64,000 nt of DNA from Apiospora phragmitis (lineage: Eukaryota > Ascomycota > Sordariomycetes > Amphisphaeriales > Apiosporaceae). Below, one piece after another: positions 23,201 to 36,155 of the stretch. Position 1 is the first letter of the stretch. Each line of letters begins with the position of its first letter. A model generated the notes under the pieces. The model was not told where the DNA came from and searched no databases. It was given only the letters and a program-made list of their open reading frames with translations. The stretch spans positions 4,774,001 through 4,838,000 of the forward strand of contig JAQQWL010000002.1 of NCBI GenBank assembly GCA_038363925.1, written 5' to 3'. The position numbers were made by a program, and so were the translations under genes.

Positions 23201-26200
23201 AATCTATGGCTGCTCGTTCCCTTTACAGCGTGATCCATACGCTGATTGAGAACGCCCCGATTATCGGGCTGCCGTCTTTACTGAAACGCACCATGGACAC
23301 AATTCACATTCTGCAACCTATGGTGGACAAATCTGGATTCGAGCCATACTTTGCCCCATTCTTGAAGGATGATTTGAGCATTGCATCCGACCTGTCCAAT
23401 GATGCTCGTCGTGAGATAGCGAGCGGCACTTCGATAGTCAAGGCGCTCCTGAACGCACAGTCGCTGATGAGAGTGCTCTATCAATGCTTCCCATTCTCCA
23501 GTCGATCGCAGACTATTACTCTGCATCCCGTCAACGTCTACGATTACTGGGACCGTTTAGTGGAGTCATTGGGTCCGCTCTTGCGCAGTGGTATCTCGCA
23601 AGAAATGGCCGTGGCACGCAGCGTTCCGGAGTCTTGAGTAAGGGTTCAGGCCCGGCTGCACGCCGTCATGGCAATGTCTCGGATCAACTTGTGAACGAAG
23701 AAGACGAGACCGCTATCTCGGAAGTTTTGGCTTCTGCTACATTGCGCATTGGTAGTAACGCAAGTCCCGAGAATGCGCCTTCTCCAAGTGAGCAGTCGAC
23801 ACCGCGTTTCCGAAACTACCAAACTCTACGGGTTGTGCTGCAGTCATTGATGCCCAACACGTACCCTCTTCTACAGACACTCGGAAAGGCGCTCCTCTCT
23901 AGACGTGGTGACCGCAGTGTTGAGCGCGATTCGTATCCTCGATATCGCCATATCAGGCTTGCCCATGGTTTGGCCCAGACGGTTCTGGGCCAAGTAGATC
24001 TTTCCGTGACCGAGAAAAGTGTCCCCTATTTCAACTATTGGGTCATCATCTTACACACCGTCCATGAAATGCTCCTGGATCGAAAGCTGGAGGGAAGGCA
24101 TACTGATCGTCAGGGTGTTCAGATTATTGCACCCGTCCTGGTAGCCTTCAAGCAGCAAGACGGCCTGGAAAAGCTCAACAAACTCCTGCAGATCTGCTCT
24201 GACGAAATCTGCGGAGAACACCCCGAGGGTACTGACACTGCACCATCCCGGCTTGCGGTAATCGCCATGAAGAAGATCCTTGAGATATACGCTGTTATAG
24301 TCAACGATAAGGTGGTCAATGAATCGCTCAACCACTTCAGTTTCTTCACGCGCACCGGCGACAGGAGACTTGATACTCCAGTCAGCGCGAACCTGCTCGT
24401 CGAGCTGCGGATGACAATCCTGCCAGTTGTGCGTGGCTTGTGGGAGTCGCCTCTTGCGGAGAAGGTCTCGAGCCCTATCTTGCTAAAATTATTGACACCC
24501 TCAAGTTGATATCACGGGGCGATTCGGAGACAAATGCGTACAAAAACGTTGACAAGAACCCGCCGCCTCCTCTCCTGAAACTCACTCCGGTCCCTTTCAA
24601 TTGGGCTGCTTGCGCATCTATCGTGTCGCAGCTCAAAGACGTTGGTTTTGATGAGGGTCTTGCGAAGGAGGCTGCTTTCCGTGCGAACACTCAATTCGCG
24701 GCAGCCAAAGAGTACTGTGAGGCTCACAAGGCAGGAATAGCCGGGTCGTCTAACCCTGTACCGTCTGACGAGGCCCCTAAGCCAAGTGATCTCGACGACA
24801 ATATGCCCCAGCTGATCCCCCCTGAGCCTGCGCCGGCTCCTTCCGAAGAACAAATGGTCCTCGATTTACCAGCAGATCTTCCTCCCGGCTTGCTAGAAGG
24901 AGAGACGCTTGGCGACTTCTTGGAGGCATCAATGCTCAGTACGGGTACCGATCAAGGGGGTGCAGTTAGCGTACCAACAGCCCCGCAGGCCTCTACCGCC
25001 GATGCTTCTTCATCTACAAGCCCAGCCCAAGGTCCCTCAGCAGGCCCCGCGGCTCCAGCACCGGGCAGTCAGGTCGCTATCCCCAAAGACATACTTGACG
25101 CAGAGCGCGCCAAACTTCGTAACAAGTTGATAGAAAGATGCCTTGACATCATAAGAGCGCACCCAACTTCGTCTTACGAGGTTTCGGAACTCATCACGGC
25201 CGTCGTTTTACAACCGTCGGCAGATGATTCCGCGAAGCAAGATGTTGGCGAAACTCTGGTTAATGCACTGATGTCCTTTGCCGCCGATGACGACCTCAAG
25301 TCAAATGGCCGCAGCATCGCAGCCTATGCTCATCTTCTTTCCTTGCTGCTGCAGGACCGAGGTTTTTTCACTGTTACGATCGGCTCTCTGAGAGAGAACA
25401 TTGCTGAGTTCTTGCGTTTCTTGCAAGTACCTGCGCCGTCTACGGAGGAGCTCCCACCTTGGATTCCCTATATCCTGCTTATTTTCGAGATTCTATTGAG
25501 CGACGACGAGCAGCCCCCTGATATCCAGTGGAAGCCTCCTACAAGTGAGGATGATCCTGTGGAGCCGTTCACCTGGCCGGTTCGTGATGTGATCGTCAAG
25601 GAGGATGACCGTGGTACACTGCTAGGAAGTATTCTTGAAATACTACCGCGAGTTGGGAAGGATGAGTCCATGGCCATCTCTTTGTTGCGCATTTTCGTTA
25701 TTCTCACACGCAATAGGACAACTGCAAGGACGGTTGGTGACAAGAAGAACCTTCAGCGGTTGTTTGTCATGACCAAACAGCTTTCAGGTTTCGGTCCTGC
25801 TCGGCTGAGCGAGAATCGCATTTCCACATACGTTCTCACTATTTTGCGTCACATCATCGAGGACGAAGATACCATCAAGCAATTGATGAGGAGCGAGATC
25901 CGAGCTGTGTTCGACAAGGTCCGAACTGGACAACGCCCTCTTGATGTTCCCGGTTATCTGCGGCAGCTCTCCCATGTGGCTCTACGCGACCCGAAGCTCT
26001 TTATAACTATGACAGACGAGATGGTGAAGCTCCAACGCTGGACCTTTAGTGAGAACGGGGTATCGCCAAGACAACACGTCTTACTCAAGGAGCCGAAAGT
26101 GGATGCGACCAAAGATGATGTCACCCCAACTGTCCGAGCAACCGAGGGTCTTTCGATTCAAGATGTAAAGCCATCAACTGAGGGGAGTGACAAGCAGGTA

Positions 26201-29200
26201 TCGGATGCAACTAAGCCTGCAGGTCATGATACAAAACGCCCGATTCTCGAGAACCCGGACGGTGTAATTCATTTCCTTCTCTGCGAGCTTCTGAACTATC
26301 GTGAGGTAGACGATAAGGAGCCTCCCCGTGATACCAAGGATCAGAAGGACTCCGAGGCTTCTACTTTGTCCACATCAAAAGCCCCAGGCGAATCATCCGA
26401 CACGCAATCGTCTGATAGCAAGGAGAAAAAGCCTAAAGCGTCGTTCAAGGCAGATGAACATCCTATCTTCATCTACCGATGTTTTTTACTAAGGTGCCTC
26501 ACCGAACTTCTCCAGAGCTACAATCGCACCAAAGTCGAGTTCATCAACTTCAAGCGGAGTGCTCCGCTGCAGACCAATACTCCTATCAAACCCCGTACAA
26601 GTGTTTTGAACTACCTGCTGACAGATCTTCTCTGTGCTGGTAACGTCGATGGCTTGACGGATAGTCTGGCAGACAAGAAGAAGATGGCTACAGCTGCTCA
26701 GGCACAGAAGCTGCTCGTAGCTCTAGTGGGCAAGACGATTGAGAAGCCCATCAGTCGAAGCCGCGAGAAGTTTGATTATGATGAGGAGGAGCCCGACCTC
26801 TTGTTTGTGCGAAAATTCGTCATTGACACAATTCTTAAGGCATACAAGGATGCATACACATCTAACGAGCCTTTTGATTCAAGATACGGCAAGATGTTGC
26901 ATTTGTCCACAGTCATGCAGAGTATGGTGGATGACAAGGAGAAAGACATGGCTGTTGCCTCCCGTAACAACCCTGACCCATCGCCAGATCGCTCCCAAGC
27001 GCAGCTCAGGCGTCTGATGTACGAGAAGGGCTATCTCGCAGCCCTCAACTCGTCGCTCGCAGACATCGATCTAGCGTTCCCTCCCGTCAAGAAGACCATT
27101 AAATCCGTTCTTCGTGTCCTGCGGACTCTCACCCATACGGCTATCCAGCTTGGCCATGCCAACATACTCCCAGCCGCATCTAGCCTGGAAGATGTCGAGG
27201 ATGAAATTGCGTCTGCCACCTCGTTATCTGATATGGAAGATGACCGCGAAGAGACGCCAGATCTGTACAGAAACTCTGCACTAGGCATGATGGAACCTGG
27301 CCGCGACATAGAAGAAGATTACTCCGATGGCTCAGATGATGGTTCGTTTGATTCTGTCAATTTGCTTTTTGTGAACTTATGCTGACTATGCCCACAGACG
27401 ATGAAGAGATGTACGACGACGAGTATGACGACGAAATGGAATACGACGACAATCCGTCTCTCGATGGCGAAGACAATGTCAGCGATGAAGACGAAGATGT
27501 TGAAGGCATGGGCCCTATCGAGGGATTGCCTGGAGATCTTGCCGTCGTCGACGTTACCATGGAGGAGGATGATGAGGAAGACGAAGATGATGAAATGGAC
27601 GAGTCCGACGATGACATGAGCGAAGATGACGACGACATGGATTCTGAAGATATGGGCGACATTGAAGACCGCATCCATATTGTGGACGACGATGGAAATC
27701 CCGTGGAGGACGACGGTGCTTCAGGTTGGGAAAGCGAAACCGACGAAGAAGCGAATGATGGTGAGGAAGATGATGACGTCGATATTGACTACGAAGGTGA
27801 AGCTCAGGACCTCGAGGAAGCCCAAATTCATGGTCTCGATGATGTCGGTGGTATTGTCGGCGGCCGTCTGGGCCACATGCTGCAGCACCACATGGGAGAA
27901 GGCCATGACGATATGTACGATGGTCATGATGAAATCCACAACATCGGTAACAACTACGGGGATGAAGACGAGGATGAAGATGGTATGTGTCCCTTGAAAC
28001 TTCATGCATTAATTTTGTTTCGCGAGAGCGATCGGTCGCCGATTTGCCAGAACAAATACTGACTTTTCTCAGAAGATGAGGAGGACGAGGATGAAATGGA
28101 CGAAGATGACTACGGTTTTGACGAATTTCCCAGTAAGTAACAACAATCATCTGCATTCTTCATCATGCCTCCAAGGACGTGCTGACTTTAAATCTCAAGA
28201 CGACCCTCCGCCCCATGGAGTTTTCCCCGGTATGGGGGGACTGGATACTCTAGTCCTGGAGCAACATGGCGGAGACGGGTTCTTCGCTGGCCCACGTCAC
28301 CGTCATGGATTACGGGATCACTTCCCTCCTCTTCCCTTCCTGATGGGCCGAGATCACATGGCATCTCTGGGTGGTATGTCACCTTCTCGATGGATTCTCA
28401 CCTTATTTCCATTTCGTGTTACTGATGCATTATACCATTTAGATACGCGCAACCCTAACCGCCCTAGCGGCAATGAAGATGGACTGAACCCCCTTCTGCG
28501 CCGCGCGAACGACATCGGTCGAGATGCATCCCCACGGCCTCCGAACCCAAGCCGGTTGATTCGTCTCCTCGGCGCTGGCCGTGGAGAAAGTCCCATCTCA
28601 TTCATCAACGAACTCCTGTCTTCAACCCTTGGGCGCCACGGTAACCATGCCTTGCAATTTTCCATTACAAGCCAGGGTCCTGGGGAGAAGTCCAAGAATT
28701 GTCCTTACCTCTACCCCATCAACTCCGTGGAACTGAAGGCCGCCGAGAGACCTATAATGAGCCATCCCATGCCGCAATGTTCTCGACCGACACCACCAGC
28801 GATAGATGGCTGGACGAGGCGAAGATGATTTTTGGCACCTCAATCCACGACAAAGCCATCCGGCTACAGTTTGCGGTGCTCTCATACCTCATACCTCCTG
28901 CCATTGAAGCTGAAAAGGAGAATAAGAAGAGGGAGGCTGAGGCGAAACGCAAACTTGAGGAAGAACGCAAGAAGCGTGAAGAAGAGGAGCGTAAGGCTAG
29001 AGAAGCGAGAGAGGCTCAGGAAGCTGAAGAGAGGGCCGCAGAAGAGAAGGCCGAGGCCGAAGAACGTGAACGAGCTGAAGCAGCTGCAGCAGAGCTTGCT
29101 GCACAGGCAGCAACGGAGGCCACCGAAGAAACCGAGGCTTCCCACACGGATGATGCTATGGAAGGTGTAGAGTCCACGGGCGATTCTCCAGCCGATGCCC

Positions 29201-32200
29201 ACGGGGAATCAGCGAGTGATCAGCCTCGCGTTCTCACTACCATCCGAGGAGAGCAGGTTGATGTCACTGAATTAGGTATCGACGCAGACTACCTGAGAAG
29301 CACTGCCCGAAGAGTTCCGAGAAGAGGTGATTGCCCAGACCATTAGCCAGCGACGTTCTGCTGCCCGAGAAGATGCCCCTCGCCGCCAAGGGGAACAGGG
29401 CGAAGTTTTCCAAGAGTTCCTAGACGCTCTCCCTGATGAACTCCGCCAAGAAATTGTTCAGCAAGAAAGAGCGGAACAGCGTCGTCGTGACCGTGAAGAG
29501 GCTAGAAGACAGAACGCGGCCCCAGGCCACGAAGCCGCTCCACAGGACATGGACCCGGCAAGCATCTTGATGACCTTCCCCCAGGATCTTCGGGAGCAGG
29601 TTCTCATGGAACAGGGCGCCGATATCATGGATTCTCTGCCACCTGATCTGGCTGCGGAGGCCAGACGCCTGGTCCGCCACCACGGTGGAGGTGGCCAAAG
29701 CGAGATTGCCAATCCCTATGAAACTGGCCGTGAGAACCCGCGACAACCTGGCGAGGCTGCTGAGGTTATCACCAAACCTCAACGTAAGATTGTGGCTCAG
29801 ATGTTGGACAAGTCGGGCGTGGCTACTTTGCTGCGCTTAATGTTTATTAATGTCAAAGGCGGATCTCTAGAGGGCTCCTTGAGACACGTCTTCAAGGACA
29901 TCTGCGAGAACAAGCAGACTCGTCTTGAGGTCATCAGCACTCTACTGCAAATCCTCCAAGATGGCACAACTGATGTGGATGCTGTGGAACGCAGTTTTGC
30001 GCAGCTTTCCATTAAAGCCCGACAACCCAAGGCCGACAAAGAAGGCAAAACTCCTCAAAGCCTTAAGCGCAGCCTCACAGGACTGAACACCAATCAGCTT
30101 ACGCACACCGGAACTGAAACCTCGCCTGTACTTATCGTGCAACAGTGTTTGGACCTTCTTTGCTATCTGGCCGCCGAAGATGTTCACGTCCCTGCTGTAT
30201 TCCTCACGGAACAGGAAACCGTGGGCTTGACGCTAAAACGTACTCTCAGCCGGAAAGGAAAGGGCAAGGAATCCAAAGTTCACAAGTTCGCTATCAATTC
30301 TCTTCTAGCGCTCCTTGATCGCGACCTGGTCGTTGAAAGTTCTTCGATCATGGATGCCCTGTCTCTGGTTCTCAGCAGAATAACCTACCCGTTGCTGAGT
30401 CTCGACAAGAAACTGAAGGAAGGCGCTGAAGCCATTAAGGACCTGGATAAGAAGATCACAGAGAAGGAAAAGGAGCCTACCAGCGCTCCAACGGCCGAGG
30501 AAGCTGAAGCTGCCACCACGAGCAGTGATCCCAAACCTGAGACTTCAACGGCCCAATCTGGTGATGCATCAACGACAACAACCGCAGCTCCTGATCCCGA
30601 AGCTACTAAACCTGAAGACGCTACTGCCAAGACGACGCTGGAGGACTCCATCGCAAAACTCCAGGAACGCAAGCAGTTTATCCAGAAGCGGATCAAGACA
30701 TATGTCCCGCCCGTCATCCCAGTCCACAACCTTACTCTCATAATCAACATATTTGTAGCACGGGAATGCAGCTCCAAGACATTTAAGGAGACTCTTTCAG
30801 CTATCAAGAATCTGTCTCTCATTCCTGGCGCTATGGGCGTGTTCGGCCAAGAGCTTGCCCGTCAAGCGCGAGTATTGAGTGAGAAGATCGTGGTTCACCT
30901 AGACGAGTTACTGCCTCACATTGAGAAGGCATCTACCGGCACGGAAATCCAAGGCGTCGCCCTGGCCAAGTTCTCGCCTGGTGCTGCTGACCAAAATAAG
31001 CTTCTCCGGGTCTTGACAGCATTGGATCATCTCTTTGCTCAGAAGAAGCCCGAATCTTCCGATGATTCGGAGTCCAGCAATGAGACCAAGAAGCAGGACT
31101 TGCTTGCCACTCTCTACCGCAACACCACATTCAACGCCCTATGGGACAGGCTGAGCGCCTGTTTGAGCGCCATCCGCCAAAGGGAGAGCCTCATCAATGT
31201 GGCTACCATCCTTCTGCCGCTTATTGAGGCCTTGATGGTTGTCTGCAAAGACACAACGCCCGAGGCGCTGGCACAGGGCCAGGATGCTTCGGAAATGCTG
31301 TTGTCTAGCCCGCCGCCAGAGTCTCACAACATGGCAAGTCTCTTCTTCAAGTTCACGGAAGAACATCGCCGCATCCTAAACGAACTCGTACGCAATAACC
31401 CTTCACTGATGAAGGGCACCTTCTCGCACCTCGTCAAGAACCCCAAGGTCTTGGAGTTCGACAACAAACGGCACTACTTCAACCGCAGTGTCCACAACCG
31501 CAGCCAAATTCCCAATGGACGCAGCTTTGGTACCTTGCAGCTTTCCGTTCGTCGAGAACACGTCTTCCACGACTCTTTCAAGTCACTGTACTTCAAGAGT
31601 GGTGACGAGATGAAGTTCGGTAAGTTGAATATCCGTTTCCACGGTGAAGAGGGTGTCGATGCCGGTGGCGTTACCCGAGAATGGTTCCAGGTCCTGTCGC
31701 GACAGATGTTCGACCCCAACTATGCCTTATTCGTTCCCGTCTCCAGCGACCGCACCACATTCCACCCGAATAAGCTCAGTGGAATCAACGACGAGCATCT
31801 CATGTTCTTCAAGTTCATTGGTCGCGTCATCGGCAAAGCCTTGTACGAAGGCCGCTTGCTTGACTGTTACTTCAGTCGTGCCGTGTACAAGAGGATCCTC
31901 AGCAAGCCCGTCTCGGTCAAGGACATGGAGTCGTTCGACCCAAATATTACAAATCGCTCGTTTGGATGCTGGAAAACGACATCACTGATATTATCACGGA
32001 GTCGTTCGCGGTCGAGGACGACGAGTTCGGAGTGAAAACTGTTGAAGATCTCATCCCCAATGGACGCGATATCCCTGTCACGGAGGAGAACAAGAACGAC
32101 TATGTTCGTCTGGTCGTCGAGCACAAGCTGCTCAAGTCGGTCAAGGACCAGATGGAGCATTTCCTGAAGGGTAAGAATTCCTCGCATTCATTGGCTCAAT

Positions 32201-32731
32201 GGAACATAGCATACTAACTTTTAACTATCTAATAGGTTTCCACGAGATCATCCCAGCAGAACTCATTGCTATCTTCAACGAGCAAGAGCTCGAGCTCCTC
32301 ATCTCTGGTCTGCCCGACATTGATGTTGACGACTGGAAGAGCAACACCGAGTACCACAATTATACACCATCTAGCCAACAGATCCAATGGTTCTGGCGCG
32401 CAGTCAGATCATTCGATAAGGAAGAACTGGCCAAGCTGTTGCAGTTCGTCACGGGCACAAGCAAAGTGCCTCTCAACGGCTTCAAGGAACTTGAGGGTAT
32501 GAACGGCATCAACCGATTCAACATTCACCGTGACTATGGCAACAAGGAGAGACTGCCCAGCTCGCATACCTGCTTTAACCGTAAGTTTACCCATTCGCCT
32601 TTCCATTCTGAGCCCCAGCTAACCGTTGCCGAACAGAGCTCGACCTCCCCGAGTACGAGAGCTACGATACCCTTCGAGCACAACTCATCAAGGCCATTAC
32701 AGCTGGAAGTGACTACTTTGGATTTGCCTAA
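20030..32731 (+). CDS. tom1: Giant HECT-type E3 ubiquitin ligase (Tom1/HUWE1 family)
   Basis: A predicted E3 ligase of about 4,070 residues that would transfer ubiquitin through a catalytic Cys. Yeast Tom1 acts in mRNA export and in degradation of excess histones and ribosomal proteins. It begins [16 protein letters not shown], then TPWLQDFVQ after intron 1 (20078-20160, branch TACTAAC). The N-terminal DUF908/DUF913-type helical region is followed by a UBA-like segment near residue 1,500 ([15 protein letters not shown]), a long Asp/Glu-rich linker near 2,400-2,650, a Lys/Glu/Ala-rich coiled coil, and the HECT domain from about residue 3,690. The catalytic Cys is in LPSSHTCFN (TGC at 32571). 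In-phase introns are 20078-20160, 27342-27397, 27983-28072, 28133-28199, 28374-28442, 32171-32235 and 32581-32636. Seven run-length breaks are read through: 20835, 22790, 23634, 24482, 28682, 29298 and 31942. Conserved residues continue on both sides of most of them. Confidence 0.92.
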
Positions 32732-34017
32732 GTAGATGCGATGACTTCTCCCGCATGGTCTACGATGACCTAGGCCGTGGCAACACCAGAACCGCATGAT
32801 AATGATGTATTGTTTTGTACGACATAGTAGATTCGGGGCAACAGGAGGCGCCGACGAGCAGCATACCCTTGGTACTGGCTTCTTTCTTTCCTCCTGAGCA
32901 TTTTCACACGCCATTTTCACACGCAAGGGGGCATAGACGCGAGCATTTGATGGTCCACGTCAGCGGAGTGCAGGCCGCTAGACGTTGGGTCGACATTACA
33001 GCTTAGCGGCTTTTACCCCACGTTCTCGCAATTTGCATGGTGTAGATCAGGTTTTCCCCCTCCCAAAATAGGTATGAATATAGTTTAGCAATAGAGGCGA
33101 ATGCATTCTCCCTACTTTTCCATCGCTTGTTAGTGATGTGTAAGTGTTTCGTCGCACATTGGCCATTGCCACTTGTAGCTATCACGATGTATTGTATTGC
33201 CTGTGGTTGGCTTCATCGCTCCGCCAGGGCAGGCTTTACAAGACTTGCAAACCTGTTTCGCCTTCAACAGCAGGGTATGGTAATACTGTTGTGACTGTTA
33301 TCAACCGTGGCATGTGCCCTGATTGACACTTTACATGTCATACCTTTTAGCCTTCTTGAGTGGGCAAAATGTTTGATGATCCGGCGGCGAGACTACATAC
33401 TTGCTCCTTGGTTGGGTGGTAATATGAAGTTTACTTAGGGTAGTATTTATATCTACTTGGTGTCTATGAGGTCATTTGGGTCTGATTCGCATTGAGCATT
33501 TCAATAGAAAGAGTGGACAGAAGAATAGAAGCGTGTGCTTGACTTATATCAGAACTTTTTGGGGATTAAAAGGAGTGGTTTTGTGTTGATATCCATAAAG
33601 GAGGTTGGATGGAAACGCGCTCCTAGGTTAGAAAAAACATTCAAAAGTAATGGCTTTCATTCACTGATGCATTTCTCTATGTAATATTGCGACGGGCCAT
33701 GGTCACTCGTGCTCTATGAAGAGTGTCATGGTATACATGTGATTTCTAGAGTCAGGTGGAATGCATACGTCTTGAGGAGAACTGATAGTGGTTGGCCACA
33801 CTGGCCTACATTCTGGGCTTGAAGACGTCCATCGTCCTCCAGTGTACTCATGAGTAAGTGTCACTGTTCGCCTTCGTTCCTTTCCTTGATCCCACCAGCC
33901 GCAACGGACCGGGACTCCACAGGTCTTCGAAGCGCAAGATTGTATTCGCGTAGCACATGATTTCCATGCGATACTGGGTTCTGGTCTCGAAAGACCTTCA
34001 CCATGGGCTTATGGCTT
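32732..34017. other. Intergenic between converging tom1 and ctf8
   Basis: Two 3' regions. No gene, tRNA or repeat is seen. Confidence 0.65.
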
Positions 34018-34500
34018 TCATTGAGTGCCAACGGGCTCGGGTCGTGATGAGAACACCAGTTTGTACTTGATGATCTCCACGATCTCTAGATCATCTGCTG
34101 ATGACTCGTTGGATGTTGTTGTTGCTGCAGCATCTGTCATTTCCGTGTTCGCGCCTGCGGCTCGTTTCCTGATAACGGCCATGGCCCGGGGCAGCTTCTT
34201 GACCTCGCCCGTCATCCGCTGGTGCTGGCCCACGTACATGTGCACCCGCTTCATCCAGGCCGTGCTCTTGGGGTCCAGGGCGTTGGGGTTGTAGTCCGGG
34301 AACCAGATGCGCCCGATGGGGATCTCGGGGGCGTTGTTGTTATCGTCTTCGGCACCCGCATGGTAGGGCAGGTTGATGGTGCCCTGCAGCTCCAGCAGTG
34401 CCAGGCCCGACGGGGTCTGGATCAATGGTGGCAGTGGATTGGCGAAGGCAGCCTCGGTGTTGTTGACTGGCCGCCGTGGGTGAAGCTGGACGGAGGCCAT
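34018..34500 (-). CDS. ctf8: Ctf8, subunit of the Ctf18 alternative clamp loader
   Basis: A single-exon gene of 160 residues. Ctf8 joins Dcc1 and Ctf18 in the alternative RFC complex that loads PCNA and supports sister-chromatid cohesion. The family signature is clear: LIQTPSGLALLELQGTINLP near residue 26, then IGRIWFPDY, and MKRVHMYVGQHQRMTGEVKK followed by LPRAMAVIRKR. The C-terminal IVEIIKYKLVFSSRPEPVG is also conserved. A variable Ala/Thr/Asp insert separates the last two blocks. The ATG at 34500 (MASVQLHPRRPVNN) is the only reasonable start. The gene is divergent from eS6, 543 bp away. Confidence 0.9.
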   Translation of the reverse strand: MASVQLHPRRPVNNTEAAFANPLPPLIQTPSGLALLELQGTINLPYHAGAEDDNNNAPEIPIGRIWFPDYNPNALDPKSTAWMKRVHMYVGQHQRMTGEVKKLPRAMAVIRKRAAGANTEMTDAAATTTSNESSADDLEIVEIIKYKLVFSSRPEPVGTQ

Positions 34501-35043
34501 GGCATCTCACTTTGCCATGCAACTGAGAGCACTGCAATGTGGATATGAGAAGGCTTCACGTGTATATTCACATGCTCTGTTTGCTTGATCCTTGGACGCG
34601 TGCCTGCGTGCCCCATTTAGCCAATCAAGTTAGCCTGTGAGAAACTGGAGCTCCCTAAATCCCATGGTCCCTTAAGGTGCCTTATCGATTTGCTAGGTCG
34701 TGACCCATAACGATAATGCTTCATATCGTCAATCAATTCCTGGGTCGTAGCGAGTCCGTGCACCAAGCCCTAGATACGTACCTTTCTGCCAATCCACCAG
34801 CACGGACCGGAAAAAGCTGGCCCAATCTAATCGGCCATTTTCCCACACAATTGCTGAGAGGGAAGGAAAATTGCAAAGCAAGTGGCACCCGCACCCTGCC
34901 CACACCCACTTTGTCAATTTCTGTGTGTATTGCTCTAGTCACGATCTGTTTCTTTTCGACCTCCGAAATCTTTCATCGATCGTACTAACCCCCCCGACCA
35001 GCCCAGCTTCTTTCGAGTCGACTCGACCACATCGACCGCCAAC
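34501..35043. promoter_or_regulatory. Divergent ctf8 / eS6 promoter region with three CCAAT boxes
   Basis: The 543 bp separate two head-to-head start codons. CCAAT pentamers occur on + at 34621, 34789 and 34822, possible sites for the HAP/NF-Y complex. A C-rich, pyrimidine-rich stretch precedes the eS6 ATG, as expected of a highly expressed leader. Binding is inferred only. Confidence 0.5.
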
Positions 35044-36155
35044 ATGAAGCTGAACATCTCCTACCCTGCCAATGGCAGTCAGAAGTTGATTGAGATTGAG
35101 GATGAGAGAAAGCTCCGTGACTTCATGGAGAAGCGCGTACGTCCGACCTCGAACTTTTCCCTACGAAGCCGCGTTATTGGTGCTGGGTGATGGATATCGC
35201 GATGGACGAAATAATTCTCTCGCTATTTCTACCGAACCGAAACATCAGACATCATCAATAACAGGCTGGCGCTTTCCGCACGACACGTTGCTGACAATGC
35301 TGGCTTTTGACAGATGGGCGCTGAAGTCCCCGGCGACAACCTCGGCGATGAGTTCAAGGGCTACATCTTCCGCATCACCGGTGGAAACGACAAGCAGGGT
35401 TTCCCCATGAAGCAGGGTGTCATGCACCCTACCCGTGTCCGACTTCTGCTGTCCGAGGGCCACTCCTGCTACCGCCCCCGCCGCACTGGTGAGCGCAAGC
35501 GCAAGTCCGTCCGTGGCTGCATCGTCGGCATGGACCTGTCCGTCCTCGCTCTCTCCATCGTCAAGCAGGGCGACAACGACATCCCTGGCGTTACCGACGT
35601 CGTCCACCCCAAGCGCCTCGGCCCCAAGCGCGCCACCAAGATTCGCCGATTTTTTCTCCCTCAGCAAGGATGACGATGTAAGTTTTCAACGACACATCGT
35701 CGTCGCCTGGCCGGTCGTTGTTTCTGCTGTTGGCTGAACGCCTCTGCAATGTATACCACCGCGCTAGAAGCTGAGATGTAGGAAGTCCAGCAAATAAGAG
35801 ACAGCAAGACTAATTGGGCAACATATAGGTCCGCAAGTACGTCATTCGACGTGAGGTCCAGCCCAAGGGTGAGGGCAAGAAGCCTTACACCAAGGCCCCC
35901 AAGATCCAGCGCCTGGTCACTCCCCAGCGCCTGCAGCACAAGCGCCACCGAATTGCCCTGAAGCGCCGCCAGGCTGAGAAGGTCAAGGATGAGGCTGTAT
36001 GTTTTATCCTGCTCTGACTACTTACCAACACTGGGAGATGGTACTGACATTTTCCACAGTCCGAGTACGCCGCTATCCTGGCCAAGCGTGTCTCTGAGGC
36101 TAAGGCCCAGAAGGCCGAGTCCCGCAAGCGCCGCGCCAGCTCCATGCGCAAATAA
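35044..36155 (+). CDS. rps6: 40S ribosomal protein eS6
   Basis: A small-subunit ribosomal protein and the classic target of TOR-dependent S6/AGC kinases; 239 residues when corrected. Four exons are 35044-35136, 35314-35677, 35829-35996 and 36060-36155. It begins [20 protein letters not shown]. Exon 2 carries [20 protein letters not shown] and [18 protein letters not shown], and the C-terminus is KRRASSMRK with the phosphorylatable RRASS site. In exon 2 a T6 run (35650-35655) is one base longer than the conserved frame allows. With five T the protein reads [11 protein letters not shown] and joins exon 3 ([13 protein letters not shown]) in phase 0. A single-copy essential gene should not carry this, so a sequence error is likely. 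Confidence 0.95.

Noticed and set aside
23635..23637. A Trp-to-stop nonsense change in tom1
   Set aside because: Adding one T to the TT run at 23634 removes the stop and reads straight into the downstream frame, so one indel explains what otherwise needs a substitution plus an indel.
20030..32731. tom1 as a pseudogene, or a set of eight separate genes
   Set aside because: Conserved sequence continues across every break, each is one base in a short run, and introns and the catalytic Cys are intact. An assembly error is simpler.
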